A stretch of DNA of 64,000 nucleotides, taken from Streptomyces actuosus. Lineage in GTDB: Bacteria; Actinomycetota; Actinomycetes; Streptomycetales; Streptomycetaceae. The stretch covers positions 248,001 through 312,000 of the forward strand of contig NZ_JAFFZS010000002.1 in the NCBI RefSeq assembly GCF_016921115.1, read 5' to 3'. Shown here piece by piece: positions 43,122 to 50,927 of the stretch. The notes beneath the pieces were generated by a model, which worked only from the letters and a program-made list of their open reading frames with translations, did no database searches and was not told the origin of the DNA. Within the stretch, counting starts at the first letter, position 1. The number at the start of each line of letters is the position of its first letter. Made by a program: the position numbers and the translations under genes.

Positions 43122-43529
43122 TCATGCCGGCACCGCACCGAGCTGCCGGTGCAGTCCGAGCCGGTCGATCTGGTCCCAGTGCTGTGCGAAGAGGCCCTCC
43201 TCGACCAGGAAGATGTCGATGAGGCCGATGGAGAACCGCCTGCCTGAGGGCGGGATGCCGAGGACGGTGCCGGTCTGCCGGCCGCTGAAGGTCATGCGGG
43301 CGACGACCTTGTCGTCCTCGACGACCAGGTCGTCCAGGGCGAGGCGCAGGTTCTCGATCGCGGCGGCCCAGCGGCGGACGGCCGCGCGCATGCCCTCGAT
43401 GCCGCGTTCCACCGACGGGTCGGGGTGCCGGTAGTCGGGGTGCAGGCAGTGGTCCAGGTGCCGGGGGTCGCCTTCGTTGTAGGCCGCGAGGAAGTGGTCC
43501 ATCAGCCGCTGGGCGTGTGTGCGGTCCAC
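43122..43529 (-). CDS. sioD: SnoaL-like protein (TsrD position)
   Basis: A 135-residue alpha+beta barrel protein with the SnoaL signature (HPDYRHPDPSVERGIEGM and the terminal DIFLVEEGLFAQHWDQID). Such folds catalyse cyclisation, hydration or aldol reactions. It sits next to the flavoprotein gene and is expected to act in quinaldic acid ring construction, but its exact step is not established from sequence. Confidence 0.75.
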   Translation of the reverse strand: MDRTHAQRLMDHFLAAYNEGDPRHLDHCLHPDYRHPDPSVERGIEGMRAAVRRWAAAIENLRLALDDLVVEDDKVVARMTFSGRQTGTVLGIPPSGRRFSIGLIDIFLVEEGLFAQHWDQIDRLGLHRQLGAVPA

Positions 43530-43623
43530 TGCTGTCGCCTCTCGTCGTCGGGGCGTGGGCTGCCGTCGGCGCCGCCGTCGGGGCGGGGCGGGGCGTGGCG
43601 GGGCTGGGGCGGCGGTGCGCGGG

Positions 43624-44943
43624 TCAGGGGCGGTGCGGGTGCCGGGTGCGGCCGGCGTCGGTCTCGGGGGCGGGGCCGAGGGTTTCGCGAGCGGTTCCGT
43701 CGACCTCGGTGCCGGTTCCGGCGGTTTTCCCGGGTTCGGCGAGCCGGGGCAGGCGGGGTGGGATCGCCGGGGCGGCCTCGGCGCCCAGGACGGTCGTGGC
43801 GATCAGGTCGCAGGCGTCGGCATGGCTGTAGGGGTGCATCGTCCCGGCGCGCACGTCCCGGTGGGCGCGCTCGTACACCGAGCCCGGCCGCAGCGCCGCC
43901 GTGCCGATGATCCGGACGACGCGGTCGACGATCGCGACGGCGTTGTCGGTGCCGACGGTCTTGGCCAGCACGACGCGGGACATGCCCTGCTGGATGCTCA
44001 GGGTGTCCCACAGGGCGTTGCCCATGACCTCGTCGGTGGTCCGGTCGATGAGGGCCCGGGTGGTCTCCACGAGCGCCTCGCACTCGGCGAGCGTCGTCCT
44101 GACGTACGGCCGCTCCTCCCAACCGCGCCCGAGGACGTCCTGCACGCAGCTCTCGTACGCACCCACGGCGACGCCGAGGTAGACCGCGGCGAAGGTGGGC
44201 ATGGCCCAGCCCCACAGGGTCTGGAGCAGGGAGCCGTCCAGGACGCCGACCGGGAAGCTGGTCAGGACGTTCTCCTCGGGCACCATGACGTCGCGCAGCT
44301 CGATGTTCTCGCTGCGGGTGGCCCGGAGCGCGGAGGTGTTCCAGGTGCCGTCCAGGACGCGGACGCCGGGGCTGTCGGCCGGGATGCGGAACACGAGCAC
44401 CTGTGGGCCGTCCGGGTGCTCGCGGTACTCCGCCATCGATGTCATGTGGGTCATCACGGCGGATCCCGTGCCGAAGGTCTTGTCCCCGGTGACCAGCCAA
44501 CCGCCCTCCACCTTGCGGGCCTTGGCGCCGGTGCTGCGCACGAGGGCGTGTCCGGGTTCGGCGGTGGCCCCCATCAGCACCACGCGGCCGTCGGCGATGC
44601 CGGTCAGTGTCCGCCGGGCGCGCTCGTCGCCGGTGGTCCGCCAGGTCCTGGCCAGCTGTCCGGCCATCGACAGGTGCATGTTGACGGTGAGCGCCGTGGA
44701 GGCGCAGCCGGCGGCCAGCCGCTCCTGGGCCGCCGCCATGTCCCCGAGGTCGCCGCCGAGTCCGCCGAGTTCGCGCGGGACGGTCAGTCTCAGGTAGCCG
44801 GCGTCCCGCAGGTCGTCGATGTTGCGGTGGGGGAACTCGGCGCTGCGGTCGTGCTCCGCGGCCCGCCGGCGGAAGACCGCGGCGAGTTCCTCCGCCAGCG
44901 CGACGTGCCGCGCGCGTCCGGGCCGGGTGATGAGAGGGCGCAT
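43624..44943 (-). CDS. sioE: Acyl-CoA dehydrogenase-type flavoprotein (TsrE-like)
   Basis: A 439-residue flavoprotein of the acyl-CoA dehydrogenase fold. The N-terminal helical region, the central beta barrel (ATAEPGHALVRSTGAKARKV) and the C-terminal helical bundle (IVDRVVRIIGTAALRPGSVYE) are all present. The active-site base region reads PGSVYERAHRD. Homologues are implicated in oxidative ring expansion of the methylindole to quinoline. A disordered tail of about 35 residues ends the protein. The family is firm; the step is inferred. Confidence 0.8.
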   Translation of the reverse strand: MRPLITRPGRARHVALAEELAAVFRRRAAEHDRSAEFPHRNIDDLRDAGYLRLTVPRELGGLGGDLGDMAAAQERLAAGCASTALTVNMHLSMAGQLARTWRTTGDERARRTLTGIADGRVVLMGATAEPGHALVRSTGAKARKVEGGWLVTGDKTFGTGSAVMTHMTSMAEYREHPDGPQVLVFRIPADSPGVRVLDGTWNTSALRATRSENIELRDVMVPEENVLTSFPVGVLDGSLLQTLWGWAMPTFAAVYLGVAVGAYESCVQDVLGRGWEERPYVRTTLAECEALVETTRALIDRTTDEVMGNALWDTLSIQQGMSRVVLAKTVGTDNAVAIVDRVVRIIGTAALRPGSVYERAHRDVRAGTMHPYSHADACDLIATTVLGAEAAPAIPPRLPRLAEPGKTAGTGTEVDGTARETLGPAPETDAGRTRHPHRP

Positions 44944-44967
44944 GAAGACTCCAGCGGTGGACGGGAC

Positions 44968-45804
44968 TCAGACCGCCTCGGGCGCGAGGTCGGCGGTGAT
45001 CAGCCAGGTGCGGGCGGCTCCGGGGACGTCGCGCGGGGGTGTCCTGGGCACCCGGCGGCCCGCCGCCTCGGGCAGGTCGCAGGGCTCGCGGACGACGGCG
45101 CGCCAGCCGTGGCCGGCGAGCCAGGTCTCGGGGTCGGCCACCCCGGAGAGCCAGGGCCGGCCCTCGTCGCGCAGGGAGCGCAGCCACTCCCGCATCCACG
45201 GCGCGCGGTACAGGTCGGTGTTCACCTGTTCCAGGCACAGCACACTGCCGGGCGCGGACCGTTCGGTCAGCTGCGCGACGACCGTGTCGACCTGGTCCTC
45301 CGTCAGGTAGTAGAGGACGCCTTCGGCGAGCCAGACGGTGGGCAGGTCGTCGCGGAACCCGGCCGCGGTGAGCGCGGACGGCCAGTCGGCGGTGAGGTCG
45401 GCGGGCACCGGGACGCGCCGGCACCGGTCGGCCACCGGGCCGTGGCGGGCCAGGAAGGCGGACTTCTCCTCGACCGCCTCGGGCAGGTCGATCTCGTAGA
45501 GGGTGACTCCGGCGGGCCAGGCCAGCCGGAAGGCCCGGCCGTCCAGCCCGGCGGCCAGCACGACGACCTGTCGGGGGGCGCCCTCGGTGACGGCGTGCAG
45601 CAGGTGGTCGTCGAAGAACCTGGTGCGTACGGCGAGCACGTCGAAGCGCGCGCCGGGCTGCGAGCGCAGTCCGGCGTACAGGTCGGGGTCGGTGCGCCGG
45701 AGGTACGTCACCGCGAGCGGGTCCTCGAAGAGGCGGTCGGGGCGCAGTGATTCGGCTGCCCGGGCGCAGGCGATCCAGCGGGCGGTCTCGGTCAGACTCG
45801 ACAT
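44968..45804 (-). CDS. sioF: SAM-dependent O-methyltransferase, PPM1/LCMT family (TsrF-like)
   Basis: A 278-residue methyltransferase. SAM motif I reads VVVLAAGLDGRAFRLAWP, and the ARFDVLAVRTRFFDDHLLHA segment is typical of leucine-carboxyl and polyketide-carboxyl methyltransferases. It fits C-terminal carboxyl methylation that precedes the esterase/amidase pair. The start is ATG 45804; a much longer reading frame upstream is not credible. The C-terminal region contains an intact LITADLAPE end. Confidence 0.78.
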   Translation of the reverse strand: MSSLTETARWIACARAAESLRPDRLFEDPLAVTYLRRTDPDLYAGLRSQPGARFDVLAVRTRFFDDHLLHAVTEGAPRQVVVLAAGLDGRAFRLAWPAGVTLYEIDLPEAVEEKSAFLARHGPVADRCRRVPVPADLTADWPSALTAAGFRDDLPTVWLAEGVLYYLTEDQVDTVVAQLTERSAPGSVLCLEQVNTDLYRAPWMREWLRSLRDEGRPWLSGVADPETWLAGHGWRAVVREPCDLPEAAGRRVPRTPPRDVPGAARTWLITADLAPEAV

Positions 45805-45992
45805 CGGGCTCTTCTCACGTGCGCCGGGAGGCGGGACCCGGCTGAGGGGGCGGCGGACGGTCGGCACCTGGTGGAGAGGGATCGGGCGGTGCGTGCCGTG
45901 CGGTGCGGGAGAGGAGGGCGGGGTGCGGGTGTGCCGCGGGGCTCGTGCGGATGCCGTGCGGGTGCCCCGGCCGGCCCCGCGGTCGGGTGACG

Positions 45993-46559
45993 TCAGCGGT
46001 CCGCGGGTGTCTCCCGGTCGGCGGCTTCGTCGTCGCCCACGGCCCGGGTGAGCCCGCGGCGCAGCGACTCGTGCAGGATCAGGGTCTGGTTGTGGCGCAG
46101 CTGGTTCCAATAGGCCTCGCCGGCCTCGTTCCTGGTGCGCAGGACGACGCCGATGAACGCCTTGCCGTCGGCGACGACGAAGGACATGCGGTGTTCGAGG
46201 AAGGCGTCGGCGTCGCCGAGGAGCACCTCGGCCTCGCTCGCCTCGAACACCTCGTACGGGCCGAGTCGTCCGCCCGCCTCGGGCAGGGGCTGCTCCCGGC
46301 CGCCGCGCATGGTGTTGGCCTTGACGCCGAAGGGGCGCAGGAGCAGGCCCTGGACCCGGATCCACAGATCGACCAGCCAGAACGCCCGCTCGGGCGTCAT
46401 GCTCGGACGGTCCATGGTCAGGCGCGCCAGTTCCCGCGCGTCGACCCTGCCTTTTCTCGGAATTACTGCTTCCGCCGCTTCGGCGTGCGTGTATGCGCCG
46501 CTGTCGCGGAAACGTGCAAGTGCGGTGCCGTCAGGAATCGAACAGGTATCTACCTTCAT
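45993..46559 (-). CDS. sioG: DUF2867-like protein of unknown function (TsrG position)
   Basis: A 188-residue protein with a DUF2867-type domain (AFWLVDLWIRVQGLLLRPFG followed by a beta-rich region, LGPYEVFEASEAEVLLG). It has no recognised catalytic motif. The start is ATG 46559 with GGGGGAT upstream. It is the first gene of the minus-strand arm, transcribed divergently from the precursor gene. Conserved in the tsr/sio type of cluster by position; role unassigned. It could bind a hydrophobic intermediate or serve in self-protection. Confidence 0.7.
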   Translation of the reverse strand: MKVDTCSIPDGTALARFRDSGAYTHAEAAEAVIPRKGRVDARELARLTMDRPSMTPERAFWLVDLWIRVQGLLLRPFGVKANTMRGGREQPLPEAGGRLGPYEVFEASEAEVLLGDADAFLEHRMSFVVADGKAFIGVVLRTRNEAGEAYWNQLRHNQTLILHESLRRGLTRAVGDDEAADRETPADR

Positions 46560-46721
46560 CGGAGATCCCCCATGGATGGCGCCGCCGTGGTCAGCGGTTT
46601 TGAAGGGCGCCAATGTCTGGACGTCGAACGCGTCCTACGGTCAACGGCGGGTAAACGCGCCGCTGACCGCGACCGTACCCGTGATCCGTTACCGAAATGC
46701 AGGCCCCTGCCGCGATAAATG

Positions 46722-46737
46722 TGTGACCTGCATCACA
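46722..46737. promoter_or_regulatory. CRP-type operator
   Basis: Perfect palindrome TGTGA-CCTGCA-TCACA. Streptomyces Crp binds sites of this type at antibiotic clusters. Its centre is about 90 bases upstream of the likely transcription start of the precursor operon. An unrelated GntR/FNR-like protein could also bind it. Confidence 0.6.
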
Positions 46738-46782
46738 TGGGTGGATGGCGAGAAAAGCCGTCGGTGTGGCGTGAACGACCCC

Positions 46783-46812
46783 TTGATGGTCGGAAGTGGT
46801 CGTGCTTATGGT
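46783..46812 (+). promoter_or_regulatory. Candidate promoter of the precursor operon
   Basis: TTGATG and TATGGT with an 18-base spacer, about 110 bases upstream of the precursor ATG. Assigned by match to the vegetative consensus only. Confidence 0.5.
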
Positions 46813-46920
46813 CGGCCCGAGCCGGGCAAAAAGGGTCCCGGGGGCCGGCTGTGTTTACCGGCGCCGGCCCGTGTGCGGCGCGAAGTGCGCGATCCGCACT
46901 TACTTGAGAGGTGGAACAGC

Positions 46921-47103
46921 ATGAGCAGTCCTGCCACCAGCCAGGACATCGGTGTCGAGGGTCTGACCGGCCTCGACGTCGATGCCCTGGAGATCAGCGA
47001 CTACATGGACGAGACGCTGCTCGACAGCGAGGACCTGACCGTGACCATGGTCTCGTCCGCCTCCTGCACGACCTGTATCTGCACGTGCAGCTGCAGTTCG
47101 TGA
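46921..47103 (+). CDS. sioH: Thiopeptide precursor peptide, siomycin-type core
   Basis: A 60-residue precursor. The leader (1-43) is acidic, including EISDYMDETLLDSEDLTVTM, nearly the same as the thiostrepton leader. The core is VSSASCTTCICTCSCSS (44-60). Known thiostrepton uses IASASCTTCICTCSCSS. Here Ile1 is Val and Ala2 is Ser (becoming Dha), the two differences that define siomycin A. Ser5 and Ser14 would form the central six-membered ring, Cys6/9/11/13/15 the thiazole/thiazoline rings, Ile10 the dihydroxy-Ile, Thr12 the quinaldic ester, and Ser16/17 the Dha-Dha tail. The start is ATG 46921 with GAGAGGTGG upstream. Confidence 0.97.
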   Translation: MSSPATSQDIGVEGLTGLDVDALEISDYMDETLLDSEDLTVTMVSSASCTTCICTCSCSS

Positions 47104-47431
47104 GGTAGTTCCCGACGCGGGGCCTGACCGCGCCGCCCCCGGACCTGCCCGCGCCAATCGAGCAGGTCCGAGGGCTCCGGCCCGGCTGTGCTCCGCGCCA
47201 GGGTGATGCGGGGGCCGACCCTTGCACGGGCCGTCGGCTCCCCGTCACCGGCTTCACTATGCCTGATCAAGGCATGGGTACACCACCGTACGGCGGGCGG
47301 ATTCGCCATGCCTTTTCGCGGCCTGAATTCAGCTGCCGCCGGGGGGTTCGACTTCCGATGAAAATGATCGGCAGAAGCTCTGTGTTCTTGCTGCCCGCAC
47401 ACTGTTTCCGGCGGAAGAAAGCTGGTATCAC
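47104..47431. other. Gap between precursor and hydrolase genes
   Basis: 328 bp without a gene. It contains an ATGCCT-N5-AGGCAT inverted repeat at 47259-47275, possibly an operator, and no strong terminator. An attenuator that lets the precursor mRNA be more abundant than the rest would fit here, but I see no clear stem. Confidence 0.45.
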
Positions 47432-48220
47432 GTGCGACCCGTAATCCTGGTGCACGGTCTGATGGGCACGGAAGAAGTCCATTACGCGAGGTGCCGGCGT
47501 TGGTGGAACCACCCCGTCACCGAAATACGTCTCCCTGGGCACGGAAACGAGGAGGAAATCCCTGCACATCCTGCCGCGGCGGCGGTCGATCGGGTCCGGG
47601 AAGCGATCCGCGGACAACTCGACGCACCCATCGTCGTGGGACTTTCCTATCTGGGCGCAGCGGTGGCGTTCCGCGCCGCGGAGAACGCGTCGGCCCGCGC
47701 CCCGGGGAATGCGCCGGACGCCGTTGCGGGCGTCGTCATGTCCGGGTATTCCTTCCTCCTTTCCCCCGGCACGCTCGACCGCTGGCTCGTCGGCTTCACG
47801 AGCATGGCGGCCCGGCAGCGGGCGACCCGCGACCACTTCGCCCACCTGCACGGCGACACATGGGAGCGGCTGCTCACCGCGACCTTCGACGAGTTGTCCG
47901 ACGGCTGCCTCCGGCTGCCCGGCCTGGACGACCTGAGGGACCTCGAGGTCCCGGTCCAGCTCGTCAACGGAGCGCTGCTGCAGAACGAGCGGAACGCGAT
48001 CGTCCCGGCCGCCGCCGGCGGTGCCGACGTCGCCGTCGTCGCCGGGGCCGGACATGTCGTGCCGATGGACGCGCCGCGCGTCTTCGCCGCGTCCGTGGAG
48101 GAGTTCGCCGACCGTGTCGACGCCGGCCGCACCGCCTTCCACGAACGCCTGCGCGCCGGGGAGCGGGCCGCGGACCGGTCCCCGGCCGGGTCCGCGGCCG
48201 GAGGTGAGGCGCATGTCTAG
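47432..48220 (+). CDS. sioI: Alpha/beta hydrolase-fold macrocyclisation enzyme (TsrI-like)
   Basis: A 262-residue alpha/beta hydrolase. The nucleophile elbow is GLSYLG with Ser72 and the histidine is His208 (GAGHVVP). The usual acid position reads NERNAIV, so the third triad member is not obvious from sequence. TsrI in thiostrepton both removes the leader and opens the quinaldic epoxide to close the second ring. GTG start at 47432. It ends in a disordered tail and overlaps the next gene by 8 bases. Confidence 0.88.
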   Translation: MRPVILVHGLMGTEEVHYARCRRWWNHPVTEIRLPGHGNEEEIPAHPAAAAVDRVREAIRGQLDAPIVVGLSYLGAAVAFRAAENASARAPGNAPDAVAGVVMSGYSFLLSPGTLDRWLVGFTSMAARQRATRDHFAHLHGDTWERLLTATFDELSDGCLRLPGLDDLRDLEVPVQLVNGALLQNERNAIVPAAAGGADVAVVAGAGHVVPMDAPRVFAASVEEFADRVDAGRTAFHERLRAGERAADRSPAGSAAGGEAHV

Positions 48221-50927
48221 GCAGGGCTTCGGGTTCGCCGGGTACGGCGTCGTCCGCGTGTGCTCGCAGCCCCTCGACGCCGTGGCCCGGCTCTCCTCGC
48301 CCGAAGTGGCCCGGCTCTGCGACGAACTGGAACGGCTGCGCCGCGACTGGGCGGAGCGGGCACCACGGGTCGCCGAGGAACTGACCGCGCTGGTGCCCGC
48401 ACTCGACGACCGCGACCGTCGGCGCACGGTGCTGGCGCTGCGGCGCCGGCTGCACCGGGCGCTGGAGGTGCCGGAGGACGAGTTCACGACACCCGACGCC
48501 GCCGTTCCCGGGGCGGCGGAACTCCGACGCCTGGCGGCCCGGCGCACGGAACTGACCGCCCGGTTGGCCGCCGAGTACGAGACGGCGTTGGCCGGCGAGC
48601 GCAAGGCGCTCGCCGCGGCGGCCCTCGACCCGGCCCTGCGTGCGGGCGCCCAGCTCAGCGCGGACGGTCTGGTGCGGAACATGGACCGCTACGCCGCCGC
48701 GGTCGCCGACGGCACCGCGCACGGCAAACGGGAGCGGATGACCGAGTCCACCGTCCTCAACCTGCTCACCCGCAGCGCCCTCAAGCCGTCCCCCTTCGGC
48801 CGGCTCGTCCACACCCGGCCGGTGCTGCTGGAACCCACCGCAGACATCGCCGCCTCCGCCGCAACCGCCGGCGGTGCGGATGCCACCGGTGCCGGGGACG
48901 GCGTCCCGGTGTCCGTGTGCCGGCTGCCCCGGCAACTGGTCAGCTGGGTGGAGCGGTGCCTGGCGGAGACGCCCGGGCTGCGGCCGGCCGCCGTGGTGCG
49001 CCGGGCACCCGTGGTGGCGGCTTCCGCGGAGGGGGCCGTCTTCCTGGTCAGGGGCCGTGACGGGAGTCGGGAGCCCGCGAGCAGGGAGCGTTTCGTGCGC
49101 GTCCCGGCCGGCCCCGTGGTGACCGCGCTGCTCGCCTTCCCGGCCGACGAGGCCGTCCCCGAGCGGGAGGTGCGCGAGCGGTGCGCGGCCCCACCCGGCA
49201 CGGCACCGCAGGCCGCCGCGGCGGAGCTCGACGCCCTGTTCGAGCAGGGCGTCCTGGCCCGCGATCTGGGCGTCGGCGACCAGCACCCGCATCCTGTCGC
49301 GCGCCTGGCCGAGCTGCTGCCGGAGTACACCGACCACACGGACCCCGGTCCGGCCGACTGCGTGCGGGGCCTGGCCGCCGCCGAGACCGCGTTCGCGACG
49401 GCCGACGTCGAACGGCGGGAGCACCTCGTCGCCCGGATCACGGGGCACGTCGGCGACCTCGCCGCGCACTGCGGTGTCGACGTGCCGCCCGTCGACACCG
49501 CCCGGACGCTCGTCTACGAGGACGCGGTGGTGTCCCGACCGCGCCGTGAGGAGCCCGCCCGGTGGCGGCGGCACCTGCCCGACCTGGAGCCCTGGCACCG
49601 GATGCTGCCCGCCTTCGACGACGGCGCGCACGTGCGGGCGGTCGTCGCCGACGTGGTCCGGGACCGGTTCGGCCCCGGACCCCACCGGCTGCTCACGCTG
49701 TTCGCCGCGCTGTCCTCCCCCAAGCTGCAACCCCTGCTCACCGAGCGGCTCACCGACCTGTCGGCCGACGTGCCGCGGCAACTGCGCGGTCTGCAGGACA
49801 CCGTGTTCGAGCTCGCGGCCGGCGACGGGGAGGCGGTCGTCGACCCGCGGCGCGTCGCCCGGCTGGCCGGACAGCTGCCGCCGTGGGTCCCCCGCTGGTC
49901 CCGCGTCAGCTGGAACGTGCAGCACCACCCGTCCCCCGACGGGGAACTGCTCGTCGTCAACGGCGGTTCGATCGGTTTCGGCCGAGCCGTGTCCCGCTTC
50001 CTGCCCGCCTACGAAGCGGCCGGCGACGACGGGTTCGGCGACCTGGTCACCGCGGACATCGCCCGCCACGACGACGCCCGCGCCCCGCTGACGGACCTGT
50101 CGGCCGTCCTGGGCATCAACGCCAACGTCCACCCCCCGCTCCTGGGCAGCCACCTGCGCTACCCCTGCGCCGCGCCCGGACCGTGGGGCGGCGGCACGGG
50201 GATCTCGCTGGAGGACTGCTGGGTCGCCCACGACGAGGACTCCGGCCGGCTGCTCCTGCGGCACGGCAGGGACGGCCACGAACTGCGGTTGGTGATGCTG
50301 AACTTCCTGCTCAACGAACTCGCCCCGCGGTTCTACCAGTTCCTCGGGTTCTTCGGCTCCGGCAGCCTCGCCAACCTCGCCTGGTGGGACCGCGTCGACC
50401 AGCGCCGGGTCGCCCGGCGGCCCGCCGACCGGGACACGGTGCGCCGGTATCCGCGCGTGCGCTCCGGCAGCCTGGTCCTGGCCCGCCGGACGTGGAAGGT
50501 GCCCGCGCGGCTGCTCCCGGACGTCGCCGGCCGCACCGGCGTCGGCCTGGTGCGGGAGGTGCGGCGCTGGCGGGAGGAGCTGGGGCTCCCCGAGCGCGTC
50601 TTCCACCGCGGTTTCACCCTGCCCGATCCGCTCGTCCCGGTCTCCGCCGAGGAGCGGCACAGCTGGGCGCGGACGCTGGCGCGGTTCCCGACCTCGGCCG
50701 AACGCAAGCCCACGTTCCTGGACTTCACCAGCGTCACCGGCCTGCTCGCCTGGCAGCGCGCCCTGCGGCGGTGCGAGGGGGACATCACGTTCCAGGAGTG
50801 CCTGCCGGTGCCGGACCTCGACCACCCGCAGCCCCTCGACGGCCGGGCGGCCACCGGTGGCCCGGCGGGCGACGGGGGGCCGTTCACCGAGGAGTTCATC
50901 GTCGAGACCACCGAGGGGGCACCATGA
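48213..50927 (+). CDS. sioJ: Lantibiotic-dehydratase N-terminal (glutamylation) protein (TsrJ-like)
   Basis: A 904-residue LanB-type glutamyltransferase that uses Glu-tRNA to activate Ser/Thr hydroxyls of the precursor. The signature ESTVLNLLTRSALKPSPFGRL lies at about residues 180-200. It lacks the C-terminal elimination domain, which is the separate next gene. The start is ATG 48213 with GGAGGTGAGG. The C-terminal part contains DFTSVTGLLAWQR and ends near the ATGA overlap. Confidence 0.92.
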   Translation: MSRQGFGFAGYGVVRVCSQPLDAVARLSSPEVARLCDELERLRRDWAERAPRVAEELTALVPALDDRDRRRTVLALRRRLHRALEVPEDEFTTPDAAVPGAAELRRLAARRTELTARLAAEYETALAGERKALAAAALDPALRAGAQLSADGLVRNMDRYAAAVADGTAHGKRERMTESTVLNLLTRSALKPSPFGRLVHTRPVLLEPTADIAASAATAGGADATGAGDGVPVSVCRLPRQLVSWVERCLAETPGLRPAAVVRRAPVVAASAEGAVFLVRGRDGSREPASRERFVRVPAGPVVTALLAFPADEAVPEREVRERCAAPPGTAPQAAAAELDALFEQGVLARDLGVGDQHPHPVARLAELLPEYTDHTDPGPADCVRGLAAAETAFATADVERREHLVARITGHVGDLAAHCGVDVPPVDTARTLVYEDAVVSRPRREEPARWRRHLPDLEPWHRMLPAFDDGAHVRAVVADVVRDRFGPGPHRLLTLFAALSSPKLQPLLTERLTDLSADVPRQLRGLQDTVFELAAGDGEAVVDPRRVARLAGQLPPWVPRWSRVSWNVQHHPSPDGELLVVNGGSIGFGRAVSRFLPAYEAAGDDGFGDLVTADIARHDDARAPLTDLSAVLGINANVHPPLLGSHLRYPCAAPGPWGGGTGISLEDCWVAHDEDSGRLLLRHGRDGHELRLVMLNFLLNELAPRFYQFLGFFGSGSLANLAWWDRVDQRRVARRPADRDTVRRYPRVRSGSLVLARRTWKVPARLLPDVAGRTGVGLVREVRRWREELGLPERVFHRGFTLPDPLVPVSAEERHSWARTLARFPTSAERKPTFLDFTSVTGLLAWQRALRRCEGDITFQECLPVPDLDHPQPLDGRAATGGPAGDGGPFTEEFIVETTEGAP

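Larger units (their letters stand above)
46560..46920. promoter_or_regulatory. Divergent control region of the thiopeptide cluster
   Basis: 361 bp between the two arms. It contains a perfect TGTGACCTGCATCACA palindrome at 46722-46737 (TGTGA-N6-TCACA, the CRP-type consensus) and a sigma70-like promoter for the precursor gene: TTGATG 46783-46788, 18-base spacer, TATGGT 46807-46812. No TTA-containing ORF or regulator gene lies in it. Confidence 0.7.

Noticed and set aside
45805..46365. N-terminal extension of the carboxyl methyltransferase
   Set aside because: It overlaps the antisense of the DUF2867 gene and lacks a domain; ATG 45804 matches the family start.
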